Below, in pieces: positions 24,603 to 37,708 of a stretch of 64,000 nucleotides of DNA (positions within the stretch are counted from its first letter, which is position 1; each line of letters starts with the position of its first letter). Position numbers and translations under genes: made by a program. Source of the DNA: Strongyloides papillosus (taxonomy: Eukaryota; Nematoda; Chromadorea; Rhabditida; Strongyloididae); NCBI GenBank assembly GCA_005656395.1, contig SRSI01000035.1:124001-188000 (forward strand), written 5' to 3'. Under the pieces are notes generated by a model. The model made no database searches. It was given only the letters and a program-made list of their open reading frames with translations, and was not told the DNA's origin.

Positions 24603-25285
24603 TTGAAAAGAGCAACTTTTTTATACTTATTCCTAAAATATCACGAAAATATATATTTTAACAACTATGTTTAATTTTTTAACTAGAGAAAAAAAATGAT
24701 TTCAATCGAAATTATGATTTTTTTAAGAACACAGATTGATAAGATAATTTTTAAAAAATGGCATTATTATGTTCTGGAAAGAATAAATAAATAGTTGCCG
24801 AATGAGATATGATCCAATTAATTAACAATTTAAATTTAAAAAAGTTATAAAAACTCTGACATTGACATTTTTCAAAAATTTTAGTAGAAAAATATTACAA
24901 TTTTTTAGAAACATAAAATAAACAAGTAGTATTTTGGCAATTAACATTTATGATTAATATTAATAATGCTATAGATATCATAAATATTTTTAAAAAAATA
25001 GAGTTGATTTATTTTTTTGAAAAATAATAAATTAGTGGTCTTTGAATTTTCATAACATTTTTTAAACTTAATCGTAATTAGTTTGTACCATACTTATTTG
25101 ACACCCATTCATTTTTCTTTCAAAAAATAATAGTGCATTCTCGAAAATTAACTCAACCATTTTTAGTTTTAAAAAACATTGAAAATTTGAATTAAATCCA
25201 TGTTTTTTAATAAAATTTAAATAGTTATTGGGGGATATATTTTTATGCTATTTTAGGAATAAGTAGAAAAAAGTTGCTCTTTCAA
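24603..25285. mobile_element. Non-autonomous terminal-inverted-repeat element (MITE-like)
   Basis: The left end TTGAAAAGAGCAACTTTTTT and, in inverted orientation, the right end near 25285 share about 38 nearly identical bases (both continue ACTTATTCCTAAAATA) and then weaker pairing for another ~50 bases. The 683-bp element has no long open frame. It sits only in the R3-R4 spacer, which is longer than the others, consistent with an insertion after the array formed. I did not find a certain target-site duplication. Confidence 0.6.
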
Positions 25286-25987
25286 ATCAGAGACAATAAT
25301 AAAAATATCTTTTTATATAAGATTACATTTATTGAAAGTTGAAAAGGTACACATAAATTTAAATGACCAAAACCACACCGGAATTCGGATTTCTTTATGA
25401 AATTTATAAATCAAAATGGTATATATCTCAGCTACAAAAAAATTATATTACCAAATCTGTATCCCAAGAATAGGCAAACTTATATATGCAAATATCTGGG
25501 GGGCCTTACGTGGGCTACCGAATATATAACTTTAAATATAAAAAACAAATAATTGAACTAATATAGAAATTTAGAAGTTTCTATAAACAGATTTATATAC
25601 GTAAAAAATTTTAATAACGTAATATTTTTTTTGCTTTGAGAAATACATGTTTACAGTCAAATTATGTTACCATAGTACACACCGGTAATAGTTCAACATG
25701 CAATTAACTTAATTTAATTGTTAAACTCTCTAATAATAAATTCAATAATTTCTTTAGTTTTTTAAAGTTTACGAATATTTTGAAATTCCATAAAGTGAAT
25801 AATTAATTTTTAATAAAATATAATTTTTAATGTTATTGATTAGCTTATAAGAAAAATAATTAATCACATTAAGCTACCTTTTTAATTATATAAAATGACT
25901 AGATATATAAAAATATTAATCATTTTTTATTTTTATTAGAATACATATATGGAAGAGTATTTTACTTTTATTTTTACCCTCTAAAAA

Positions 25988-27083
25988 ATGGATGACGATG
26001 AATATTATTATCATACATATGATGTAAAATTTTCCGAGGAAGAGTTGAATGGGACATTTATAGATTATACTACATATGATCCGTATCAAGATAATATTGT
26101 AACACCTATTCAAGCAGGAATACCTCATTTGTTATTATCTTTATTTTCTATAATTTTACAGCTTTTTGTATTCTCAGTATGTTTTAAAATATCTTTTTTA
26201 CAAAAATTAAATTATAGAGTTTCTACTAATAGAAGAGATTTTTTCAAGAACACGTGTTTTTTTATTATGTTTAATCATGGAGTTTTGTCATTTATTCAAC
26301 AAATCTGTCACCTTATAACTTCAATTTTAACTGTATTTCAAACACTTATAATGGTAGATCTTATGGTATTTTTATTAATTATTGGATCACTCCTAAATTC
26401 AACATATATTGGAAGTGTTTTATTCACCTTCCTTCTTACATTAAATCGTTTTGACGTATTTTACAATTTCAGTTTCTTTTTTAAAGGAAAGGAAAGAAGA
26501 TTCTACATAATTGCCAGTGTTATTTTTTATATCTGGATTGTGGGATTATTTGCATTTTATTTATTTCCAAATTATCATTTGGTATTCAATTTACAATTTT
26601 ATCAGTGGCAATATAAACACCCACTTCGATGTGCATTAGGTTTTGAAATAGAAAGTAAAACAATATATACTTTTTTAGGAATATCTTTTGTACTACAAAT
26701 TTTACTAGTTATTAAAATATTTACTCTTCGTTGCCAAACCTCAAAAAGGTTGATATTAGCTGCTGAAAATTTAAAACTTCTTATTCATGCCTTTTTGTGC
26801 TTTGCAACAACAACATTTATTGAATTGATTTGGGATGGAATATTGTTTGGACCCTTTCAGTACGAAAAATGGGTGGTTTTTTCTCAAATTTTGCATATAT
26901 TTAGTTCTGTCTCAAATACTATTTATATTTTTTGCTTTGTTAAGTAAGTTGTGTCAGTAGTTTACACTACATTAATGATAATTTTTAAGAGATATTCGTA
27001 ATAATATGTTTATTTTTAAATATTTTAAGAAACCAAGCAAAATCAGTTCCATTAACTTTATAAAAAGAACTATCATTAAATAA
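25988..27083 (+). CDS. 7TM chemoreceptor R4 (tandem family)
   Basis: About 349 residues in two exons, 25988-26943 and 26990-27083 (tail KDIRNNMFIFKYFKK). TM topology is as in R3: DDDEYYYHTYDV N-terminus, TM3 with NSTYIGSVLFTFLLTLNRFD, TM5 TIYTFLGISFVLQILLVIKI, TM7 SSVSNTIYIFCF. The family's first intron is present as sequence (26177-26217, GTATGT...TTATAG), but the frame reads straight through it. Splicing it out would put TAA TAG in frame, because the next exon carries one extra base compared with R3 and R5. Either R4 keeps this segment as coding sequence, or the extra base is an error. Confidence 0.75.
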
Positions 27084-28618
27084 TTCTTGAAGATAAAAAT
27101 CTAATGTCACTTTGAAAAAGATAGAAGAATTTATTTATTATTATAATTGTTAAAGATCTCATTGATTCATAATAAAAAAATAAGAAAATTAATTTTCTCA
27201 TTACCATAACTTCTTTAAAGATTTGACCTATAATAAACCAAGTTACCTTTAAAAAAATCTTTTTTTAGCATAGATTTGTAAATAAATAACGGTATTTTAT
27301 TGTAGATATAATACGATGTTTTTATCAATTGTAAGGCCTGGCTCTCGAGTGTTGTGAAAATATGAAATAAAAATTCACTAAATTCGGCCATGTTGAGAAT
27401 CAAAATGTGATGATTATTTGGAAAAGGCCAACAATTTAGTGACAACTTAATAAAATCAAATAAAATAGCATTTGTTATGTAGCTCTCAGTCTTACATAAA
27501 AATAAAGATTTAACAAAGTTTACTGATCGATGTTTAGAAATCTTATACTAATTTAAGTGTCATTTTTTCACGTAAATCATTTTCGTCTTAAGCATAAATT
27601 TTGAAAAAATTTATCAATTTTTATAGTTAAATATTCTATAGATGTATTTTTTTGTTAACTTTAAGGGAAAGAGATTTCATAAAGTTTTCACCATAGTTGT
27701 CCAAGTTATCATTAGAAAAAATTCATTTTTAGACAACTTTTTGTGTACTTTGGTATCATAAATAACTTTCTTTAAACTTAATTAAATCTTTGACTAATGA
27801 CTTATTTGAAAGATATAACTCAGGAATAAGAGGGAAACTTAATATTTTTAAAATTTAGCAATAATTAGTTAAGTTGTGGACTAAAGAAAGTCTTAATTTT
27901 TTTTTAAAATTCTAAATTAAAATCGTCGAAAAGTAAGACAATGCCATGTATAAGTATAAGCATTTACTGTTCATTTCAAATAAAATAATTTTGCAATTTG
28001 TTTACAATATAATTTTTCTAATTTTATCTTTTTTTTTCTCTAAATTCTAATTTATAAATTTTTTTTTTCTCAATGAAAATCTGTCCCCAAATCCTAGGAT
28101 TAAACATCTTTTAGGATTTGAGTGTATTATTTTATTAAAAAAACATTGGTAGTATTATTTTTAATATACAGACAGTATAATAAAACTAATATAGTAATTT
28201 AAATGTTTGATGAACAATTTTACTATAATTGTAAAGTTTAAATGATGTAATATTTTTTGTTTTAAACAATTACATGTTTACAGTATAAATTTTGTTTTCA
28301 TACCACACACCGTTAATTTTCAACATGTAATTAATTCCATGAAAATCATTAAACTTTTATAACTTGAAATCAAAAACATTTTTGTTTTTTTTTATGTTTG
28401 CTAGATATTGTAAATTTATATAAAATGAATAATTAACCTTAAATAACATAAAAATTATCTTTAATGTCATTTTTTATATTTTAAAGGTGTAAATAACAAG
28501 ATATATAATGGCACTTTGAAAAGTAAATTATATTTATAAATACAAATATTTTAATTTTTTCGTTATTTTGAAAAATAATACTGGTATGGAAAAATATATT
28601 ATTTTTATTCTCTAAAAG

Positions 28619-29629
28619 ATGGGTGAATATAATTATTATGATATAGAGTATGAATTTGATTGGAATATTACCAATGATGAGTTAGAAAGTATATATGAAG
28701 AAGTGATTGACTATGAGGGATCTCATCTTAAAACTTTAACACATATTCATATAGGAATAATTCATTTTTTATTATCATTAATTTCTATAATCCTACAACT
28801 TTTAGTATTCTCAGTACGTTTTAAAATATTCTTAATTATGAAAATAAGTTTTAGAGTTTCTACTATAAAAGAGATTTATTCAGGAATACGTGTTTTCTTA
28901 TTATGTTTCATCATGGAATCTTGTCATTTATTCAACAACTTTGTCACCTTATAACTTCAATTATAACTATATTTGGTATAGAGAATATTGAGTTATTAAT
29001 AACAATTATTGGATCACTCATAAATTCAACATACATTGGAAGCATACTATTCATCTTCCTTATTACATTAAATCGTTTTAATTTATTTTACAATATGAAC
29101 TTTCTCTTTAAAGGAGAAGAAAGAAAATTTTACATTTTTGGAATTGTTATTTGTTACATTTGGGTTGTGGGGTTATTTGTATTCTATTTATATCCAGATT
29201 TTCGTATAAGATTTGATTCAAATATTTACCAGTGGCACTATGTACATCCATTAAAAGGTATCCTAGGTTTTCATTTGGAAAGTAAAACAATATATACCTT
29301 CCTAGGAATATCTTTTGTACTACATATTTTCTTAGTTATCAAAATATTTTATCTTCGTTGCAAAACCTCAAAAAGTAAAATATTAGTTGCTGGAAATCTA
29401 AAACTTCTTATTCATGCCTTTTTGTGTTTTGCAACAACAACAGTTTTGGAATTGATTTGGGACGGATTATTGTTTGATATTTCTTGGCATAATACATGGA
29501 TAATTGTACCCCATATTTTACATATATTTAATTCTGTCTCAAATAGTATTTTTATTTTATTTTTTGTTAGGTAAGTTATTTCAGTAATTTACTCTAAATT
29601 AATAATAATTTTTAAGAGGACATTCGTAA
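28619..29629 (+). CDS. 7TM chemoreceptor R5 (tandem family)
   Basis: Exons 28619-28813 and 28855-29570 join in phase (first intron 41 bp, GTACGT...TTTTAG), giving all seven TMs: MGEYNYYDIEYEFDW acidic start, TM2 ILSFIQQLCHLITSI, TM3 NSTYIGSILFIFLITLNRF, TM5 TIYTFLGISFVLHIFLVIKI and TM7 NSVSNSIFILFFVR. In the third exon the acceptor TTTTTAAG is followed by AGGACATTCG where R4 has AGATATTCG. The extra base ends the protein at RGHS-stop (29629) instead of giving the ~30-residue basic tail, whose codons are still readable one base over. Real tail loss or a one-base error. Confidence 0.72.
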
Positions 29630-30311
29630 TAATATGATTCTTTTTAAATTATTTAAGAAACCAAACAAAGTTAGTTCCATTAATATTATCAAAAAATAAT
29701 CGTTTAAAAAACACATGAACACGAAAAACTTAATGTCACTTGACAAATAGTGGAAGAATTCATTTATTTAATATAACTATTAAAAGACCTTATTGATAAC
29801 TATAAAATAAACATAAATAAATGTTAGTAATCAAAAGACTAATTTTAATAATGATAAAATCTCAAAAAAAATTTTAATAACATGAAAATGCATTGATACG
29901 TCTTGAAATCATGATATTAGCCTCATTCTAAAGAGTATTAAAACTTTATTTATTTTTATCGATAAAAAAATAAAGAAACTTAAAAAAGAATAATTTTTTA
30001 AATCCTAATTTATACTTAATACGTATAATAATGAAAAAATATTTAACTTTAAATACCTTTTAAATTAAAATTATTTACAGTTTCTTTCTGTAAATAAAGA
30101 TATTAACTACCTTTATAAGATGTTGATTTCCGATGATAAGAAGATTTGATATCTATAGAATATAATTTTTATTAATAGAATGCTTTTATGAAAATTAAAA
30201 ATTTTAAATTTTAAGATTCTTAAATGTCAAATTGGATGTAATTTTATGACATACGTGTCATTCTTCAAAACATATATAAGAATATTTTTTCTTCATTTTC
30301 CTTTTAGTATC
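29630..30311. other. Spacer and promoter region of the guanylate cyclase gene
   Basis: No gene seen. AT-rich DNA between the receptor array and the plus-strand guanylate cyclase. Confidence 0.5.
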
Positions 30312-33300
30312 ATGAAGAGTAAAAAATTTTTATTCCTAAAAAATATATTCATATTTTTTTAATCACTTCTTTCTATTGTTATGATGCTGTTGATCCAACA
30401 ACTGAAAGTGGTAGTGTTACGGTAGCTAGTGAGATTCCAAATGTATCTGGAAATGAAGCATCAGGAAAACCAGAAAATATGACTACTACGTTACAAGATA
30501 ACACCATCAGAAAAGGTAAGGGAAAAATTATAAAAGTTGGGCACATTGGATCTCTGAATGCTATGCCAAATGCTGAGGTAGTCCTCGAGATGGCAAGAAA
30601 AGAATTATGGCGAGATGGAATTTTGGATGATGATTTTGATGTCGAGTTAGTTCAAAAACGAGCATGTGGTGAATCATTTGAGGGTGTTGCTGTTGCTGCT
30701 GATATGTTTCATCTTCAAGATGTAAAAGCCTTTATTGGACCATACTGTAGTGCAGAAATGGACGCTGTCTCAAAGATGGCTGCATATTGGAATGTCCCAA
30801 TAATTGGTTATATGGCTTCTTCGAATGCCTTCTCCGATAAGTCAATCTACAAAACATTAGCTAGAGTATCTATTCGAACAACAAATTCTTTAGCATTTGC
30901 TGTTGGTACAGCCCTTAAACATTATAACTGGAAGAATGTTGCTATCGTAACAAATACAGGAGTTATAGCACTTGAAAGAACTGTAAATTTCCTTTTAATC
31001 ATTAACAAGGCATTTTTTTAGAATGATAAAAAGTAAAGGAAATAATAATTTATTTTAAATATCAAAATAATTAATATTTCTTTCAATTTTATCATATAAA
31101 AAAATCAATTTCTTCATAAAACAAATGATAAAAAAATTCAATTTTACTTTTTTAGGTATCATTTGAAGAAAATTTCCACAAACTTGGAATTAATGTCTTA
31201 AAAAAGATAACTTTTGATGAGAATGCAGATACAAAAGGTATTATAGATTCCGGATTGATGCAGGATATCAAAATACTGCCCGTGTAATTATTTGTATATT
31301 CACAAAACAAAAGAAATGACAACAACTTTCATGAGAGCAGCTGTTCAAGCTAAGATGGATACCAATGATTTTGTTTACATTTATCCATGGCTTCAAGCTG
31401 AGGCTAAAGAACCTCCACCATGGTTGGATAATGAAGGAAAAATGGACGCAAGTGTTAAAAAGATGTTTTCAAACGGTATTATTGTTGATGATATCAATGG
31501 ATTTGATAATACACTAACAGCACCATTTGTTGAGAAGATGGAGAAGAATAAACTTGATATTAATGAACTTGATCTGGTAAGATATACATATTATGGTAAC
31601 TGAAAGCTTGACTTTTTTTAGTCTAATGTTTATGGTTATATTCATTTATATGATAGTCTTAAATTGTACGCCTTGACCGTTCGATCAATCATGAATAAGA
31701 CAGGAGGAAAATTTGAACTTATAAGTGATGGAAAAAAAGTTTGGGGCGAAATGAGAAGACTTACATTTCCTGGATTGGTTTCTGCAGAGGGAGTTTCTGC
31801 TGGTTTTGTGACAATGGATGATATTGCTGAAAGAGCAGCTAGTTATGGAGCATTTTATATCAGTCCTGATAGAGATGATGTTGTTAAGATGGTTGAAATG
31901 GAACCTGTATTTATAAATAATTGTGATGGACTTAAAACAAAATCAGGATGTTATGAGCTAAAAGTTACTGATATTGTTACGAGTTTTTGGCCTAGTACTG
32001 ATGGCAAGCTTCCAAAGGACATTCCTGACTGTGGTTTCAAGAATGAAAAATGTGATTTTACGCTATATATTGTAATTGGTGTTATAATCGTATTTGTGAT
32101 TATTTTTGTGATAGCAGGATTAGTAATTGCAAGAATACTGTAAGCAATTTATTATTTAAATGTAAATCTAAAATACGTCTATTATTTTTAGTGAGAATAG
32201 GGCATTAGCTAATACACCTTGGAGGATATGGAGAGATGATACGAGGACTATATCAGAAGATGAGATGAAATCCATGTTATCTATAGGATCATCTAAAACT
32301 AAGATGTCAAATATGAGTAAATTTACTAAGCATCATGCAGTTATAGGTACAAATACACATGCATCTTATCATATTTATCCTCAAAAACGTCCCATTACTT
32401 TCGCTAGAGAGGATATTAAGCTATTAAACCAAATGAAGCTTCTTGTCCATGATAATCTAATCCATTCTTAGGGATGAGTTTTAATGAAAAAGATGAAATG
32501 CTTATTTACTGGAAATTTTGTTCCAGGGGTACTGTACAGGATATTATTTATAATGATGATATAGCTATTGATAGTAACTTTCATGCAGCATTTATTCGTG
32601 ATATTACAGCTGGTTTGGAGTATATTCATTTATCACCAGTACATATCATGGTAGTTTAACACCATGGGCTTGTTTAATTGATAGAAATTGGACAGTAAAG
32701 TTAACTGATTATACGATAGCTAATCTTGTTGAAAAATGGACAAAACAATCCGCGATTGATCCTGAGGCAATTAAGGATGGTGAAAATAAAGCAGCTGCAA
32801 TGCAGAAAACATATATTTTATATTGTTCACCTGAAACATTAAAACCACAGAAAGCAATAAGAGAAGAAATGATGATAAAGATTGGTTAAACAATCGGCAA
32901 GTAGAAGACAATCATCGGATATTTATTCATTTGGTGTTGTAATGTATGAAATATTGTATAGAGCATTACCATTCTCTGAAGGAACAAGTATTGATGAATT
33001 AATAGAATTAAATAAAACAGGAAATGCTAATATTAAACCAACAATACAAGATAGAAGTAAAATTCATCCAGATTTATGTGCATTACTTCTTGATTGTTGG
33101 AATGCCAATCCTGACGTACGTCCAAGTATCAAAAGAGTTCGCCTCAATACAGAACATTACTTAAAAGTAAAAGGATCACTCGTTGATCAAATGATGAGAG
33201 TTATGGAGCAATATGCTAATAACTTGGAGAAATTAGTTCAAGAAAGAACTGGTATGTTAGAGGAGGCAAATGTTAGAGCAGATAAATTGTTGTCGCAGTT

Positions 33301-33979
33301 GCTTCCAGCATACGTTGCTAATGAATTAAAATGGGAAGATCTGTTCCTCCAAAAATGTTTGAACAAGCTTCTGTAATGTTTAGCGATATCGTTGGTTTCA
33401 CTACAATTTGTAGTTCATCATCACCACTAGAGGTGGTAAATTTTTTAAACAGTGTTTATACTGGTTTTGATGATATTATCAATAAGCATGACGCTTATAA
33501 AGTAGAAACAATTGGTGATGCATATATGGTTGTATCCGGAATACCTCAAGAGAATGGTGTAAATCATTTAGCTAATCTAGCTGATGTAACACTAGGAATG
33601 ATGGAATTTTTACAAACATATATTATACCACATAAAAAGAAAGAAAAATTAAGAATTAGACTTGGTCTTCATACTGGACCTGTAGCAGCTGGTGTAGTTG
33701 GATTGACAGCCCCCAGATATTGTTTATTTGGTGATACAGTTAATACAGCAAGTCGTATGGAAAGTACTGGTGTACCGGAACAAATTCAAATCAGTACAAT
33801 ATTTAATGAAAAACTTAATAAACACTTCCCTGAATTTGAACACATCATTAAGAGGACCTGTCATGGTGAAAGGCAAAGGTGAAATTAATACATACTTTTT
33901 AGAAGGTAAAAATGGAAGATCTATAACAGCACCAATACCAGTGGATCTTCAAATCAGTTTGGCAAAAAATGAAAGATAA
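30312..33979 (+). CDS. Receptor guanylate cyclase, AFD-type (gcy-8/18/23-like), with one-base shifts
   Basis: Membrane receptor that makes cGMP. Order: signal peptide ([15 protein letters not shown]...); ANF-type receptor domain ([40 protein letters not shown]-like); one TM ([20 protein letters not shown]); kinase homology domain ([26 protein letters not shown]); dimerisation coil; cyclase domain ([54 protein letters not shown]), with both metal Asp residues and the guanine-selecting Glu and Cys present. Introns: 30983-31155, 31577-31621, 32140-32191. At least eight one-base losses (near 30357, 31270, 31303, 32455, 32646, 32876, 33331, 33853) break the frame, nearly all in A/T runs, while the sequence on both sides stays conserved. 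The AFD-type assignment comes from the extracellular domain as I remember that family. Confidence 0.85.
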
Positions 33980-34667
33980 TCAAAGATGACATTGAAATTC
34001 TTAAATTTACTTATCACATTCTTTCAGTATACACAAAACAGTCAAATTATCTTTATTACTACACATTCAATGCTTATAAAAAAGTTATAGTAAAAAAAAA
34101 GGAAAGGTAATTATTTAAGTGGTATGTCCTTGATACAAATTTTAATTAAGTGATAATTTCAATTTCATCTAATATTTTATTTCTTCTTTTTAAGAGGTTT
34201 TTAATAAAAACATAAATATATCGAATTAATCTAAAATTTTTTTTGTTAAAATGTGACTGTTTTATAATTTTTCAAATAATAATATATGACCTCTTATTCT
34301 ACCCCCTATAAACGTGTTTTAAAGATAAATGTAAGAAAAACAAATTTTTTATATAAATACTATGTTCCTAATAATAACAAATTGTATCATAATATAATTT
34401 TTATTAGTGTATTAAACGTTTACATTTAGATAATTGCTATGGAAAAAAAATAACATAAACACGTTCTATATTAAATTTCTCTCTTAAAAAATTATATTAC
34501 TACTAAAAATGTCTTTATAGAAATTTTCTCTTATTAATTATATTATCCAAAATGAGATATTTACAAGATTTAATTAAATAAATTTATTTTTTATATAGTT
34601 TTTTATACTTTGTTATGTAAAAATTTGTTATTATAACAGAAAATATCATACATAAAAGTTACCTATT
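33980..34667. other. Intergenic, nothing recognised
   Basis: AT-rich spacer between guanylate cyclase and sulfatase. No open frame or repeat of note. Confidence 0.5.
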
Positions 34668-36132
34668 ATGGATTGGAAATTTATATTTTTTATTATATTT
34701 TTAATATAAAGTTGTCACTGGAGATAACACAAAAAAACCAAATATTCTTTTTATTATGGCTGATGATTTGGTTTTTAGTGATGTTGATTGGAAAGATTAC
34801 AATCTTCATACACCTAATCTAAGATTCTTAGCTCATTCAAAGAATAGTTTATTATTTTCAAATTCTTATGTCAATCAGTTATGTACACCAACAAGATCAG
34901 CTTTTATGACTGGACATTATCCTTTCAAAGTAGGGACAGGAAATGGTGTTTTTCTTCACATGGAACCTGCGGGTGTCTCAACAAAATTTAGATTTCTTCC
35001 AGAGAATCTCAATGAATTAGGGTATAATGAATTATCTTATTGGTAAATGGCATTTAGGATATTGCAAAAAGAGAGTACCTTCCAACATATCGTGGTTTTG
35101 ATTATTTTTATGGTTTCTATGGTCCTCAAGAAGGATATTATAATCACAGTGTTGACTATCATAAAAGACCACCATTTGGTGTTGTGAAAGGGTTAGATTT
35201 ATTTAGAGAACGTGGTCGTGGAATTGGATCACCTGATTACACTAAAAATGGAATCTACTCAACAGATCTTTTTTTAGACGAAAGCATAAATATATTGAAT
35301 AAACATAATACAAGTTCACCATTTTTTCTTTTTCTTTCTTTTCAATCAGTTCATCCACCGCTTCAAGCACCGGCTAAACATTTACGACATTGTTTGGAAA
35401 CTTAAGAATGACTGGAATAGAATGACTTATTGCGCAATGTTAAGTAGTATGGATGAAGCTATAGGAAATTTAGTTAAATATTTAAAATATAGAAACTTAT
35501 ATGACGATACATAATAATTTTTACTAGTGATGTAAATTTAATTTTTTGTAATAATTTATTTTTTTTAGAATGGGGGATCAGTGCAATGGGGAGCAAGAAA
35601 CGGGCCCCTTCGTGGGAGAAAGATTCTCTATGGAGGGTGGAACAAAAACAAACACATTCATCCATTCACCAAGATATTTTAAAGAATTTTCAATAAGAAA
35701 TGAACTTTTTCACGTTGTTGATTGGCATGCAACAATAATCGGAATGGCAGGAGCAAATATTCGAAGTTATGGTGATGGAATAAATCAATGGTTTAGTATA
35801 ACAGATAACAAAGCCAAAAATAAAGTAGAAGGTTTTCATTTATCTATAACATAGCTAAAGGTCAATCAGCAATGAGAGTAGGAATTTTTAAATTAATCTT
35901 TGAAGGTGATCCTTTTGTAACACCAAAAAGAGGAAAAGTTTGGTTATTTAATTTGATTGATGATCCAACAGAAAAGAAAGATCTCTCTAAAACACATAGA
36001 GTGATAGTTAATGTTTTAATGATAAGAATGGGAGAATTCATACGTAAGAGTGTTCCTACAGTTCGTAAACCAACATCAATCGTAGGACATCCAAAGTATT
36101 TCAACGGGTCATATGGATCATACTGGTGCTAA
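34668..36132 (+). CDS. Arylsulfatase (ARSB/ARSI/ARSJ-like), with one-base shifts
   Basis: Hydrolyses sulfate esters, probably on glycans, in the secretory or lysosomal compartment. A hydrophobic start (MDWKFIFFIIFLI) is followed by PNILFIMADDL with the metal-binding Asp pair, the signature CTPTRSAFMTGHYP in which Cys would become formylglycine, and KWHLGY with the active-site Lys and His. After these comes TYRGFDYFYGF and, past an intron (about 35532-35570, TTTTTTTTAG), NGGSVQWGARNGPLRG, with a family-like C-terminus (LFNLIDDPTEKKDLS). The last intron is in phase if one base is restored in DDT(I)IIFTSD near 35513. Other shifts occur near 34710, 35035, 35398, 35610 and 35850. The domain is complete and all key residues are visible. 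Confidence 0.82.
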
Positions 36133-36598
36133 TATTTTTAGTTTTTATCATTATCGAATTTGCAAATAATAAATTTGAATATCTATTATTAAAATTTTAA
36201 TTAAACTTGTTTGCTGATTTAAGATTAATAAATGACTTTATTTATTATATCCACTGTCGTAAAATTCGAAAAGATATTAAATATAACAAACACAACATAA
36301 TTTCAAATGATCTTGAAAAATTATAAGGAAATTTAGGAATCCAAATATATCAAAAAAGTGGAAATATTTTACTATCATTAATAATAACTATTATAAAAAA
36401 ATTTATTTTGTTAAAAAAAAATATTTTATCCATAATACAAGTAATGTGGCATATTTCTAGAAAAAAATTTTTAATTAAAAAAAAATAAAACAAAGATTCC
36501 TAATGTTGTGATATGCTATTTATTATGATTCTAATAATAAAATGTATATTTAAGATAAATATTTTTGGTTTATTTATTAGTCATCAAAATGTTACCAT
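36133..36598. other. Spacer between sulfatase and galactosyltransferase A
   Basis: No gene. Parts recur before copies B-E (for example the ATAATACAAGTAATGTGGC block at about 36433 and 41393), so it is part of the amplified unit. Confidence 0.5.
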
Positions 36599-37688
36599 TT
36601 TATAATTTTTATAATTACATGTATTTTTTATTTTATCTAATTAATTCTGTTGAAACTGCTTTCACAGACGAGAATGATGACAAATTGGATTTAGAAGAAT
36701 ATGATAAATTCCAAAAATCGTATAACAACTTCTGGTAAGTAACTATATAATATAGTAGGATAAATTCTTCCGTTGAAGTATTTGAGGGTATATCACAAAA
36801 ATTGCAAAAAGATATTCGAATATTTTGTATTATTTTGACATCATCAAAGTTTAAATTCAGCAGGTGTATTCCTCAAAAAATGACATGGTTAAAAAGATGC
36901 AATGGTTATGTTTTTGCTTCGTCTAAAAGTGATCCAACATTACCGTCAATAAAAGCATTTCGAAAAGATAAATATAAATTCTCATTTGGTATAAAGTAAA
37001 AAATGCATTAAGTTGGGTATGGAAAAATCACAAAAATGAGTATGATTATGTTTTAAAAGCGGGACGATGATGCATATCTTGTTATGGAAAATTTTAAGAG
37101 CGTTTCTTATAAATGAAAATCCAGATGATCATAGTTATTTCGGTTTTGCCTTAAGTAATCCACCTGGAAATAAAAAAAATGGATATATACAAGGTGGAAG
37201 TGGATATGTTTTTAGTAGAAAAACATTTAACACTTTGGTTGAAAAAGGGTTAAATAATAAAAATTATTGTACCCAAAGAAATAATGCGCTTGATGATGTG
37301 GAGATTGGAAGATGTTTATTTAGAATGGGTATTAATTCAACATTTTTAGTTGATGATAGAAATAGAATGTATTTTATCCTGAACGATTATCAAGAGTTTT
37401 TGCTAATGATAATTATGTTATAGGCTATTATAAAAGATTCTCATTTATTCAACCTGAAAGAAGCATGGAGTCTCTTGCAGACTTCCAATAGCATTCCATC
37501 GTATGATTTACATCTCATGTATTTTCCTTGAATATTTATTCTACCATGCTGGAGTTATCGGTACAAATTCACGCCTTCTTAGGATGGAAGACAATGATGA
37601 AAATGATATGAATGAAAAAATTGAAGAAAGAATGGAACTAATTAAAACATTTTCAAAATACAATTATAAAAATTATAATTACAAGTAG
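36599..37688 (+). CDS. Core-1 beta-1,3-galactosyltransferase-like (GT31), copy A, frameshifted
   Basis: Transfers galactose to GalNAc-Ser/Thr in the Golgi if active. A signal-anchor start (MLPFYNFYNYMYFLFYLIN) is followed by an acidic stem, then IRIFCIILTSSKFKFS, CIPQKMTWLKRCNGYVFASS, the metal-binding DDD region (here split by a frameshift near 37064), and DHSYFGFALSNPPGN, YIQGGSGYVFSRKTF and LDDVEIGRCLFRMGIN. The domain order is that of T-synthases. A short intron lies at about 36735-36770. At least four one-base shifts interrupt it (for example near 36988, 37064, 37376, 37490). Copies D and E are cleaner around the active site. Confidence 0.7.
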
Positions 37689-37708
37689 AAGAATATTATA
37701 CAATAATA

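Noticed and set aside
30312..33979. Programmed frameshifting in the guanylate cyclase
   Set aside because: Eight or more shifts, without slippery-site plus structure patterns and with the same kind of lesion in unrelated genes, fit errors or decay better.
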